A stretch of DNA of 64,000 nucleotides, from NCBI GenBank assembly GCA_000432255.1, contig HF989903.1, forward strand, positions 1 to 64,000, written 5' to 3'. The first letter of the stretch is position 1; every line of letters begins with the position of its first letter. The DNA comes from Acholeplasma sp. CAG:878 (GTDB lineage Bacteria > Bacillota_I > Bacilli_A > RF39 > UBA660). This document shows, piece after piece, positions 7,841 to 16,424 of this stretch. The notes below the pieces were generated by a model. The model saw only the letters and a list, made by a program, of their open reading frames with translations. It did not search any database and was not told the origin of the DNA. Made by a program: the position numbers and the translations under genes.

Positions 7841-8593
7841 ATGAAAACTATTTTTTTAACAAGCAATACTAAACACTATCACAAAATAAATAATAAAAAA
7901 GTAGCTAACGAAATTGATAATATAAACGGTATAGTAGAACAAATAAAAAACTTGTTGGAAAAACAAGAAACAATTTTATATATAGCGGCAAGTCCTGATG
8001 ATTTTAAAAAAAACGAAGAATACTCAAATCTTATTTTTGAAGGATTTAATTTATCAGGAGTAAAATTTGCTAATAATTTAGTATTAGATTCTAGAACAAT
8101 AGAACAAGCACGTGAATACATTTCAAAGGCAGATTTAATATTTTTAAGTGGTGGGGATACTTACATTGAAAATGAATTTTTTAAAAAAATCAGGTTAAAA
8201 GAATTATTAAGTTGCTATAACGGAATAATTGTAGGTCAAAGTGCTGGGGCTATTAATTTAGCAGAACACGCGTATAATAGTCCAGAAGAAGGCATTGATT
8301 CAGAACCTATTTATTTTGAAGGACTTGGTTTAAGTCAAATCAATGTTGAACCTCACTTTGAATTGAATAGTTCCAATTTTGATGATTATGAAATTTATCA
8401 AAGAAATCATTTATTAAATGAATCAAAAAAAAGAAAAATTTATGCTTTATGTGATGGTTCACATATATTAGAAACCGATGAACAAATAATAGTTTATGGA
8501 GAGTCATACTTAATAAGCGATGGAGCAATTACTAAATTATGCTCTAATGAAGAATATAAAAATATTACGCCAACACAAACATTAAAACTTTAA
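7841..8593 (+). CDS. Peptidase S51 family protein (dipeptidase E/cyanophycinase-like)
   Basis: 250 residues. The nucleophile elbow GQSAGAIN (about residue 134) is the Ser motif of the S51 family, and the preceding FLSGGDT (about 101) is the family's conserved glycine loop. VEPHFELN (about 170) supplies the His region. These are cytoplasmic Asp-specific peptidases or relatives. ATG 7841 is preceded by GAGGTTGAT. The next gene begins 20 bases after the stop, so the two are probably co-transcribed. Whether the substrate is a dipeptide or something tied to the HEPN-like neighbour cannot be told. Confidence 0.85.
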   Translation: MKTIFLTSNTKHYHKINNKKVANEIDNINGIVEQIKNLLEKQETILYIAASPDDFKKNEEYSNLIFEGFNLSGVKFANNLVLDSRTIEQAREYISKADLIFLSGGDTYIENEFFKKIRLKELLSCYNGIIVGQSAGAINLAEHAYNSPEEGIDSEPIYFEGLGLSQINVEPHFELNSSNFDDYEIYQRNHLLNESKKRKIYALCDGSHILETDEQIIVYGESYLISDGAITKLCSNEEYKNITPTQTLKL

Positions 8594-8612
8594 TAAAATG
8601 GAGGTGATTAAA

Positions 8613-9998
8613 TTGTTTGGACCAAGAGAATTAGATATTAAAAATACATATAATCCAAATTTACAAGATATAAGAGAATCTTCTTTACGAACATATGGTG
8701 AGGCTAATTCTTTTTATAGAAAAGAAGAATTATATATGAAAGATGTTGAAAGAAGAATTTTATCAAAAGAACTTTCAAAAGAAGAAGATATATATGATGA
8801 ATGCCATGCGATTGCATCAGATTTAGCTAAATGTTGTGAAATGTACTTAAAAGCAATATATATATCTGAACATAATATTCCTGGAAATAAAATTGATGAT
8901 ATTTGGGAAAAATTAAAAAATCAGGAGTACAAAACGGATAGTAATGGGAACCTAATTTATATAACTTCATTTGGGGTATATACATTTGTTAAGTATGATT
9001 TAAATGGTGAACCAATCAAAGATAAAGATGGTAAGTTAGTATATTTTGATGCTGATAATAACACTTATAATGAAAACAATAGGGGTTCCAAAATAAAAAG
9101 GAGTGGACATCAATTAGACAGATTAATAGAATTACTATCGCCATCTTCAAATCTATTATTGGAAACAAGAATGTTAACAATTCCAATGGGTTCAACTGAG
9201 AATAATAGTTCTATATCTATATTAGATTTATTATTAGAAAAAGGTGTGCTACAAAGAGATAACCAAATTTCGGAAGAAGAATATACTAGTTGGATTTTAA
9301 AACATAAAAAAACATTTGAAGAAGCCAGATATTCAGGCCAAAAACAATATGATGTTAATGTTGAGTTTTTATACCACTTAGCTACCCAAATTAGAGCAGT
9401 AGCTCAATTTATAATAGAACCTAAAAATGAACAAAAATTTTCTATAACTGATGATGAAATTTCTAAATTACCAAACGAAATTAAACAATTTATATCATTT
9501 CATTCACATTTGATGTCTGAAGAATTAATTAAGTTAATTGCCAACAATGAAGAAGCTAAAAATAAAATAATTACATTATTTTCAAATAAATATGTACTAC
9601 CACAAACTATCAGTTCTATAGACTTTTATAAAATGATTAAATTAATGAGTAATCAAGAAATCTTATATTGTTCATATTTGTATTATATGTTGAGTAATTA
9701 TGATACCCTAACACTTGAATCATTTGACGATGAGACTAAAAAAGAAGAGAAAAAAATCCTTGAAATAGCAGAAATATTTAAATTATTAGGAATGTCACCT
9801 AGTCAAACTATTAAATTTATTATACAATTAAAAGAAACATTTAAAGATAAAATAACAATTGGAAATGAAAGTTTTTGGAAATTATTTAAAGTTTTAAGAA
9901 ATAAATTTAATTATAAAATCTATAATTATAATATTGTTCGTAATAAACTTAATCATTACCCAGATTATGACATTAATAATGACAAATTTAAGTTTTAA
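8613..9998 (+). CDS. Large protein with HEPN-like N-terminal region, function unknown
   Basis: About 461 residues from TTG 8613, chosen because GGAGGTGA ends six bases upstream; the ATG at 8598 overlaps that ribosome site. I do not recognise a named family. Residues about 55-80 (CHAIASDLAKCCEMYLKAIY) look like the first helix of HEPN domains, which often act as RNases or toxin cores. A GSKIKRSGHQLDRLIELL segment follows, where the second HEPN helix with its R-x4-6-H motif might lie, but the exact spacing is not canonical. The C-terminal half is helical. It sits 20 bases after the S51 peptidase gene and could form a two-gene functional pair with it. Confidence 0.55.
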   Translation: MFGPRELDIKNTYNPNLQDIRESSLRTYGEANSFYRKEELYMKDVERRILSKELSKEEDIYDECHAIASDLAKCCEMYLKAIYISEHNIPGNKIDDIWEKLKNQEYKTDSNGNLIYITSFGVYTFVKYDLNGEPIKDKDGKLVYFDADNNTYNENNRGSKIKRSGHQLDRLIELLSPSSNLLLETRMLTIPMGSTENNSSISILDLLLEKGVLQRDNQISEEEYTSWILKHKKTFEEARYSGQKQYDVNVEFLYHLATQIRAVAQFIIEPKNEQKFSITDDEISKLPNEIKQFISFHSHLMSEELIKLIANNEEAKNKIITLFSNKYVLPQTISSIDFYKMIKLMSNQEILYCSYLYYMLSNYDTLTLESFDDETKKEEKKILEIAEIFKLLGMSPSQTIKFIIQLKETFKDKITIGNESFWKLFKVLRNKFNYKIYNYNIVRNKLNHYPDYDINNDKFKF

Positions 9999-10036
9999 TA
10001 ACCTAATAATTTAAATATAAAATGAAAGATGATATT

Positions 10037-10494
10037 ATGATAAAACAAGATATAATAAAAAAAGAAAAGAAATAAGAAAAAAGTATTATTCAACTAATGG
10101 ATTATTTGTTACAACTATTCTAGGTAGTTTAGGATTATTATTCATTTATTTAACTGGTATATTTGAAGTGACTACTTATGATGAATTCTTTCAAATATTT
10201 TCTAAGAATGGAATAATCATAATTTTTGGAATATTTTTCCTTTTTATTACTTTATATTGTTGGTTTTCATTTATTATAAATGTTTTAATAAAACCAAAAA
10301 AAATATTATTATTAATTGATAATCATACTTTTATTAACAAAAAAGGGAAAATTTTCTATATTGATAAATATGATAAAAAAATAAACAAATATTACTATGT
10401 TCTTAAAACACACAACTATATTTATGAGATATTAGAAGAATATAGTGGGAATATTAAAAATTTTTCATTAAAAGAAAAAAGAGCTATTGGTTAA
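10037..10494 (+). pseudogene. Small membrane protein gene with frameshift
   Basis: ATG 10037 opens a reading of 12 codons (MIKQDIIKKEKK) that ends at TAA. The overlapping frame stays open from about 10033 through a coherent membrane protein (LGLLFIYLTGIF near 10130, IIIIFGIFFLFITLYCWF near 10210) to TAA 10494. A one-base shift near 10070 would join the two. Two transmembrane helices and a charged C-terminus are visible. A GTG at 10168 gives a shorter 108-residue product. No family recognised. Confidence 0.45.
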
Positions 10495-10503
10495 ATTTTT
10501 ATT

Positions 10504-10736
10504 CACCAATAGGTAATTTTGAAAATTTATTTTTATTACCAATCGTTTATGTCATATTAATACCAAGCATTTTAAGCTTTATCATGTCTAAGGGTGAACA
10601 AAAAATATTTGGAATTATATTTAGTATAGTACCGATTTATATAATTATGTATGATTTAATATACAAAATAAAATTAAAAAAATCATCAAATAATGAAGTA
10701 GACGACATAAATTTACTTAAATCATATTTAACATAA
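10504..10736 (+). pseudogene. Decayed small membrane protein fragment
   Basis: The open frame reads GNFENLFLLPIVYVILIPS and a second hydrophobic stretch (IFGIIFSIVPIYIIMYDLIY), ending at TAA 10734-10736. There is no convincing start or ribosome site, and the only in-frame ATG gives about 50 residues. It is probably the remains of a membrane gene related to its neighbours. Confidence 0.4.
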
Positions 10737-10802
10737 AAAAACATTTTAGCTATTATTTTTGCTTTAGGAATATGTTTATTCGTAATTAATTTATATGTTA
10801 AA

Positions 10803-11081
10803 ATGTCTGATTTAAAATCTAAAATTATATTTTTACCATTCCTGTTATGCACAATAAACGGTATCGGATATATGTTAGCAAAAATATTTAATAAACCAAA
10901 ACTGCAAAATATATTTTTAAAAAGTTATGTTATTATATTCTTAATATTTTGGTTTGCTTTTCTAATATTTCTAACAATAAAAATAATTGAAGTAAAAGCC
11001 TATATAATGTGTTTATTCACAATTCCATTTTGGATAGCAGGAATATATGTATTTTATAAATTTGTAATTAAAAATAAATAA
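10803..11081 (+). CDS. Small membrane protein, function unknown
   Basis: 92 residues with three hydrophobic segments (IIFLPFLLCTINGIGYML, VIIFLIFWFAFLIFLTI and a C-terminal one). The frame stays open back to 10737 and encodes a further hydrophobic stretch without an ATG, so the true start may lie upstream or the N-terminus may be lost. No Shine-Dalgarno is obvious at 10803. It belongs to a run of three eroded membrane genes between 10.0 and 11.1 kb. Confidence 0.45.
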   Translation: MSDLKSKIIFLPFLLCTINGIGYMLAKIFNKPKLQNIFLKSYVIIFLIFWFAFLIFLTIKIIEVKAYIMCLFTIPFWIAGIYVFYKFVIKNK

Positions 11082-11097
11082 TTATAGGAGTGATATT

Positions 11098-11664
11098 TTG
11101 AAAAAATTATATTTAAAAGAGCCTGCAATGGAAGAAAAAAAGGAAATTAAAGAAATGGTAGAGGAATTTTTCAAAGCAAATGATGAATATCCGTTCGAAG
11201 GAGTAAGTAATTTTAAAAAAGTTCAAACTTCGTATGAAGAATTTCTTGAAGAAGTAACTTTAAATAAGCATATCGATAGAATAAAGCCTGATTTTGCTAA
11301 TCAAACAACATATATTTTAATTGATGAAGATGGGCATATTTATGGATGTGCTAATGTAAGACATGAATTAAAAGGGAAACTTTATGAAATTGGTGGTAAT
11401 GTAGGATATGCTATTAGACCAAGTGAAAGACATAAAGGATATGGGACTTTACAATTAAGATTACTTTTAGAAAAAATGAATGAATTAGGAATTGAAAATG
11501 CACTTGTAACTTGTCGTGAAAACAACATTGCTTCAAAAAAAACTATGGAAAGTTTTATAGGAAATAGTCTATCACTTGTACCATCTATGTATGAAGGTAT
11601 TATGGAATATAGATATTTAATAGATGTAAAAGAAAATATAAAATCTAATAATAAAAATAAATAA
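11098..11664 (+). CDS. GNAT-family N-acetyltransferase
   Basis: 188 residues from TTG 11098, preceded by TAGGAG. The central GYAIRPSERHKGYGTLQL (about residues 101-118) is the acetyl-CoA-binding R/Q-x-x-G-x-G/A loop region of GNAT enzymes. LVTCRENNIASKKTMES (about 140) is the usual beta5/alpha4 segment. The acceptor is unknown. The next gene begins 49 bases after the stop with its own ribosome site. Confidence 0.85.
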   Translation: MKKLYLKEPAMEEKKEIKEMVEEFFKANDEYPFEGVSNFKKVQTSYEEFLEEVTLNKHIDRIKPDFANQTTYILIDEDGHIYGCANVRHELKGKLYEIGGNVGYAIRPSERHKGYGTLQLRLLLEKMNELGIENALVTCRENNIASKKTMESFIGNSLSLVPSMYEGIMEYRYLIDVKENIKSNNKNK

Positions 11665-11712
11665 TTAATTTAAAACTAATAATAAAAAATATCAATATGA
11701 AAGGAGAAATAT

Positions 11713-12828
11713 ATGATAGTAAAAAACAATTACAATGAATGTATAACAAATCTTGCTTGTTCAATAAGAAAATATTTTAAATTAGATTATAAACACAATA
11801 CAATAGAATATATAGATAAAATATTAGAAGAAAAACAACCAAAAAATGTAGTTACTATTTTATGTGATGGTATGGGTTCAAATATAATAGATAGAATTTT
11901 AACAAAAGATTCATTTCTTATAAAACAAAGAATAAAGCCGATAACTACAGTTTTTCCAGCAACAACTGTAGCAGCTACAACATCAGCAATGACAGGTTTA
12001 AACCCAATAGAAACCGCTATGCTTGGGTGGAATATGTATTATAAACCATTAAATAAAATAATAACAACATTCTTAAATTGTGAAAAAGGTGATTCTAAAT
12101 ATATAAAATTAAAAGAAGCAGAAGAATATAAGCGTAAAAATATGATAACAAAATCAATTATGGAAGAAATAAATGAAAAAGGAAATGATTCTAGTTATAT
12201 TTTATTCCCATTTGGAAATGAGCCATATGAAACTTTAGATGATATGTGTGGAAGAATAGAAGAATTATGTAAAAAAGAAGGGAAAAAATACATTTATGCT
12301 TATAATACAGAACCAGATAGTTCAATGCATGAACTAGGTAGTGATTCAAAAAAAGTAGATGAAATAATAAAGGAAATTAATTTTAAAATTGAAGAATTAA
12401 GCAAAAAATTGAAAGATACAATTATATTCGTTATTGCTGATCATGGACATATAAATGTAGAAAATATATTTTTAAAAGATTATCCTTCAGTAGTTTCATG
12501 TTTAAAAATGAATACTTCACTTGAACCAAGAGCAGTTAATTTCTTTATAAAAGAAAACAAACAAAATGAATTTGAAAAATTATTTGAACATTATTTTAGT
12601 GAAGATTTTTCTTTATACACTAAAAAAGATATAATTGATTCAAAATTATTTGGTGATGGAATTAAAAACAAAGCTGTAGATGATATTTTAGGAGATTATA
12701 TAGCAATTGCTAAAACCGATAAAGCTATACTGTATGAAGGTGATGAAGTTTTAAAATCACATCATGCTGGTTATACTGATGATGAAATCTTAATTCCATT
12801 AATTGTAATAGATACAAATGAAATATAA
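11713..12828 (+). CDS. Type I phosphodiesterase/nucleotide pyrophosphatase family protein (alkaline phosphatase superfamily)
   Basis: 371 residues. TILCDGMGSNIIDRIL (about 48-63) has the first metal-binding Asp. TTVFPATTVAATTSAMTG (about 78-95) holds the nucleophile Thr of the NPP family. FVIADHGHIN (about 240) and the HHAGYTDDE segment near the C-terminus supply the remaining metal ligands. It likely hydrolyses a phosphodiester or pyrophosphate substrate, either in the cytosol or peripherally, because no signal peptide is visible. ATG 11713 follows AAAGGAG, and a strong terminator follows the gene. Confidence 0.82.
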   Translation: MIVKNNYNECITNLACSIRKYFKLDYKHNTIEYIDKILEEKQPKNVVTILCDGMGSNIIDRILTKDSFLIKQRIKPITTVFPATTVAATTSAMTGLNPIETAMLGWNMYYKPLNKIITTFLNCEKGDSKYIKLKEAEEYKRKNMITKSIMEEINEKGNDSSYILFPFGNEPYETLDDMCGRIEELCKKEGKKYIYAYNTEPDSSMHELGSDSKKVDEIIKEINFKIEELSKKLKDTIIFVIADHGHINVENIFLKDYPSVVSCLKMNTSLEPRAVNFFIKENKQNEFEKLFEHYFSEDFSLYTKKDIIDSKLFGDGIKNKAVDDILGDYIAIAKTDKAILYEGDEVLKSHHAGYTDDEILIPLIVIDTNEI

Positions 12829-12830
12829 AC

Positions 12831-12876
12831 AAAAAATATAGCATAAAATTATTATAAATATTATGCTATATTTTTT
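12831..12876. terminator. Bidirectional-looking terminator
   Basis: AAAAAATATAGCATA pairs perfectly with TATGCTATATTTTTT around a 16-base loop, immediately after the phosphodiesterase stop. Confidence 0.85.
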
Positions 12877-12917
12877 AAAAAAAATTTATTAAAAAAATTG
12901 TTAAAATTGATTTTGAT

Positions 12918-13775
12918 TTGTGTTTGTGGGACAATTGTGTTGTAATAGAAACTAAGGATATAAGGAGGTGTATTTTACTTAGTTTTGAATTTAATTTAAA
13001 AGGAAGGAAAAATTCAATAATTACAAAACCAACCGAGCCAGTTAAAGAAGGATATGAATTTAATGGCTGGATGCTTGATAATGAATTGTTTGATTTTACA
13101 TCTAAAGTAAGCAAAGATATCACTTTAGTTGCAAATTGGACTGTCAAAACCGAAAAAAAATATAAAATAACATTTGATTCTAACGGGGGAACAAATGTAT
13201 CAAAACAAGAAGTATCTTCTGTTGCAACAAAACCAAAAGAACCAACAAAAGAAGGTTACGTATTTATAGAATGGACATTAGATGGCAAATCATATGATTT
13301 TAGTACAAAAGTAACCAAAGATATTACTTTAAAAGCAAAATGGGAATATGTACCAAATGTAACTTATAAATCAAACGAGAAAATTAAAGATTTAAAATTA
13401 ATTTCTTTATACGATATTTCATTATTAAAAAGTCAAGAAGTTGTGCCAGTTGAAGACGGTAAGTTTACTATTTCGCTTGCTATTGATGAAAGTTTAAGAA
13501 ATTTCAAAAATTATAAAGTTATTTACTTAAATGAAGATGGAAATATTGAAGAAGTAATTGATGCTAAATTGGTTGACGGAAAAGTAGTATTTACAACAAC
13601 TTACTTAAGTACGTATGGTGTAATCGCATATAATGATGTAGTTAATCAAGGTGGAAGCACTATAAAAAATCCACAAACTGGTGATAAAACTATTTACTAT
13701 ATTACAACAGGAATTATATCAGCAGTAGTATTAACTAGTGCAATAGTTTTAAAAAAAAGAAAAATTGAGGGTTAG
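12918..13775 (+). pseudogene. InlB B-repeat surface protein, N-terminally truncated
   Basis: Two InlB B-repeat (Listeria-Bacteroides repeat) units are readable: PTEPVKEGYEFNGW to ITLVANW, and FDSNGGTNVSKQEVS to ITLKAKW. A beta-rich domain follows (about residues 150-235). The C-terminus is NPQTGDKTIYYITTG plus a hydrophobic helix and KKRK, a sortase-type sorting signal. There is no signal peptide and no ATG: the frame opens with TTG 12918, and a good AAGGAGG at 12962-12968 is followed only by an ATT. A secreted wall-anchored protein without a signal peptide is unlikely to work, so I treat this as the 3' part of a once larger gene. Confidence 0.65.
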
Positions 13776-13794
13776 AAAATTCTAACTCTTTTTA
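13767..13794 (+). terminator. Terminator after InlB-repeat gene
   Basis: GGGTTAGAA and TTCTAACTC form the stem with a very short loop, followed by a T run. It overlaps the stop codon of the gene. Confidence 0.7.
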
Positions 13795-13865
13795 GTTGAA
13801 ATATATTTGATTGTTGATATAATTATATAAAGAGGTTTTAATGTATATAAAATTATAAACCACCA

Positions 13866-14328
13866 TCTGGTTTTGAAAATATTATTATGAAAAGTGATAG
13901 CAAACATCTAACCGGATTATGATTTGTAAAATCAAAAGATACTAAAAAACATAAAGAAAATTTTTTTGAAAAAGATTTACCTATATTTTCTTTAGTAAGT
14001 GGTTAGATATTTATTTTAATAGCGAAGAGCCAAAATATAAATTAGACTAAATATCATTTAGAGAAAAAGTTACAATACTAATGAATGGAATACCATATGG
14101 AAACGTTGTAACTTATAACAATTAAGCTAAAAAATAGCAAGAACAAAAGGAATAAAAAAATGTCTGCTCAGGCCGTAGGATGAGCAGTAGGTTATAACCC
14201 AATTTGTATAATTATACCATGTCGCAGAGTTATTGGCGCAAATGGTATAGTGGAGGATTAGAAAATAAATACAAATTATTAGAACTAGAAAAAAATGATA
14301 TGAGCAAATTTAAGTTTCATAAAAAATA
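13866..14328 (+). pseudogene. ogt: Decayed methylated-DNA--protein-cysteine methyltransferase (ogt)
   Basis: Fragments in shifting frames match Ogt/Ada in order: an LTGL-stop-FV segment where the family has LTGLWF, a WLDIYFNSEEP segment, VTILMNGIPYGNVVTYNN, KKMSAQAVG-stop-AVGYNP, and the active-site IIIPCRRVIGANG (family PCHRV). There are several stops and at least two frameshifts, and the active-site His is replaced by Arg. It once repaired O6-methylguanine and is clearly dead. No complete ogt is seen in the window. Confidence 0.85.
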
Positions 14329-14345
14329 AAGAAAGCAGTGAAAAT

Positions 14346-15233
14346 ATGGTTTTAAATGTAAGTGGAAGAACAGATATAGTTGCTTTTTATAGTGATTGGT
14401 TTATAGAAAGATATAAAGAAGGATACATTGATGTTAGAAATCCTTTTTATCCTAAATTAATAAGTAGAATATACTTTAAAAATGTTGATTTAATTTTGTT
14501 TTGTACTAAGAATCCTATTCCTATTTTAGACAAATTAAAATATATAGATAAACCTATTTTATTTCATGTAACATTAACGCCGTACAAAAAAGATATTGAA
14601 CCCAATGTTTTACCAAAAGGTATTATAATAGAAACAATAAAAAAGTTATCTAAAGTAATTGGAATAGATAATTTAACTATTAGATATGACCCAATATTTA
14701 TAAGTGAAAAATATAATTTAGATTACCACATAAAAGCATTTGATAAATTATGTAGTTTATTAAATGGTTATGTTAATAAAATAATAGTTTCATTTATAGA
14801 TGATTATAAAAATGTAAGAAAAAATGAAAAGATTTTAAACTTTAGAGAATTTACCGAAAAAGATTATGAAATAATAGGCAAAAACTTTAGTAGAATTGCC
14901 AAAGAAAATAGCATGACTGTTCAAACTTGCTTTGAAAATAGAAATTTAGTGGAATATGGCTTTATAAAAGGCGAATGTCTATCACATGAACTTGCTTATA
15001 AATTAACAGGAAAAAAATATAAAACTTGGAAAGCAAGAAAAGGAGCAAATTGTAACTGTGTAGAAATGGTCGATATAGGAGTTTATAATTCATGTAAACA
15101 CTTTTGTAAATATTGTTATGCTAATTACGATGAAAAACAAGTAAACAATAATTTTAATAGTCATTTTAAAGATTCATCACTATTAGTAGGAAGAATAGAG
15201 AAAGATGATTTAATTAAAGAAAGAAAAAATTAG
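14346..15233 (+). CDS. DUF1848 family protein
   Basis: 295 residues. It opens with the family's signature LNVSGRTDIVAFYSDWF and continues with the FCTKNP segment and a TIRYDPIF strand. The C-terminus carries a Cys cluster (CNCVEMVDIG, then CKHFCKYCYANY) that could bind an iron-sulfur cluster or zinc. The family is related to radical-SAM/SPL-like proteins, and its reaction is not established. ATG 14346 follows a weak AAAGCAGTG site 8 bases upstream. It lies directly after the dead ogt. Both could belong to DNA repair, but that link is guesswork. Confidence 0.85.
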   Translation: MVLNVSGRTDIVAFYSDWFIERYKEGYIDVRNPFYPKLISRIYFKNVDLILFCTKNPIPILDKLKYIDKPILFHVTLTPYKKDIEPNVLPKGIIIETIKKLSKVIGIDNLTIRYDPIFISEKYNLDYHIKAFDKLCSLLNGYVNKIIVSFIDDYKNVRKNEKILNFREFTEKDYEIIGKNFSRIAKENSMTVQTCFENRNLVEYGFIKGECLSHELAYKLTGKKYKTWKARKGANCNCVEMVDIGVYNSCKHFCKYCYANYDEKQVNNNFNSHFKDSSLLVGRIEKDDLIKERKN

Positions 15234-15334
15234 ATTTTATTTTAATTTTTTAAAATATAGATAAAATAATTTTTAATTTAAAATAGTTGTAGTATTTTTA
15301 AAAAAAATATATAATGTTTTTAGGAGATGTAAAA

Positions 15335-16000
15335 ATGATTTTTAATGTAGATGAAAGAGTTTTAGACTTAGGATTAAAAATAAAAGCAGTTGTTATGGAA
15401 GATATTGATAACGAAAGCAAAAATGAAGAATATGAAATATGGAGAAAAGAAAAAATAGAAGAATTAATCAAAAAATATAAAGACTATTCTATTAAGGATG
15501 ATGATGTAATTGAAGCATTTTATCAATTACACGAAAAAGTAGGTGTTCCAAGAAGAAAAAATTTACCTGCAAGTGAAAATTTAATTAGATTATTAGTTAA
15601 AAGAGAAGATTTAGTAAATATAAATAAAGCAGTTGATATTTATAATATTTTATCAATCGAATCTAAATTATGTTTAGGAGCTCATGACATAGATAAAGTA
15701 AGTGGAAAAGTGACATTAAAAATAACTGATGGTAGTGAGTCATTCCTACCACTTGGCAATGATGAACCGAAACCAATCAAACCAGGTGAATATTCATTCG
15801 TAGATGATGACAATGATGTTATATGTTGGTTAGATATAAGACAAGTAGATAAAACAAAAGTAACTAGTGATAGTAAAAATATTTTATATTTAATTATTGG
15901 AAATACAGAAACTACTTATGAAGAATTAGAATTAGTTTGTAATCAAATTATTACTTTAACTACTAAATATTGTGGCGGAAAAGGAAAAATAATAAGATAA
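15335..16000 (+). CDS. Free-standing B3/B4 tRNA-editing domain protein
   Basis: 222 residues from ATG 15335, chosen for the AGGAGATG site. It aligns with the B3/B4 domain of PheRS beta: a helical start, VPRRKNLPASENLIRLLVKR (about residues 78-97), LCLGAHDIDKVSG (about 115) and a C-terminal cluster with CNQIITLTTKYCGG. Free-standing B3/B4 proteins are thought to hydrolyse mischarged or D-aminoacyl-tRNA in trans. The next gene starts 12 bases downstream, so it is in an operon with the Nudix enzyme. Confidence 0.82.
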   Translation: MIFNVDERVLDLGLKIKAVVMEDIDNESKNEEYEIWRKEKIEELIKKYKDYSIKDDDVIEAFYQLHEKVGVPRRKNLPASENLIRLLVKREDLVNINKAVDIYNILSIESKLCLGAHDIDKVSGKVTLKITDGSESFLPLGNDEPKPIKPGEYSFVDDDNDVICWLDIRQVDKTKVTSDSKNILYLIIGNTETTYEELELVCNQIITLTTKYCGGKGKIIR

Positions 16001-16011
16001 AGGAGGAATAT

Positions 16012-16416
16012 ATGGATGTCGTTGGAACAATGTTTTTTAAAGACAAAAAACTATTAATTGATAAACCAAAAAAAAGACCTACATATCAAATGATTGGTGG
16101 GAGAGTAGAAGATTTTGAAACACCACTTGAAGCAGCAATAAGAGAATGCCATGAAGAATTAGGAAAAAATGCTATATTTGATGAAACATTATTTGAATTA
16201 GTAATGAACTTTAATGAAATAGCTACTAGTGATGGAACAACTCCAATTAACTTTTATGTATTCAAATATAATGGAGAACTAAAAGGAGAACTTACAACAT
16301 CAGAAGAAATTGCTAATCATTTGTGGTACGATACAACTATAAATGATTGTTTGTTATCTAATACATTAAAAAATGAAGTTATACCATATTGTATAAAAAA
16401 TAAATTAATAAAATAG
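16012..16416 (+). CDS. Nudix hydrolase
   Basis: 135 residues from ATG 16012 after AGGAGG. The Nudix box is complete: GGRVEDFETPLEAAIRECHEELG (about residues 26-48) fits G-x5-E-x7-R-E-x2-E-E-x-G. The substrate is a nucleoside diphosphate derivative of unknown identity. It lies in a tight operon, 11 bases after the B3/B4 gene and 8 bases before the next. Confidence 0.9.
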   Translation: MDVVGTMFFKDKKLLIDKPKKRPTYQMIGGRVEDFETPLEAAIRECHEELGKNAIFDETLFELVMNFNEIATSDGTTPINFYVFKYNGELKGELTTSEEIANHLWYDTTINDCLLSNTLKNEVIPYCIKNKLIK

Positions 16417-16424
16417 GAGAAATT

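Noticed and set aside
10037..11081. Three separate functional membrane genes
   Set aside because: Missing starts and a frameshift make most of these readings look eroded; only 10803-11081 is kept as a possible gene.
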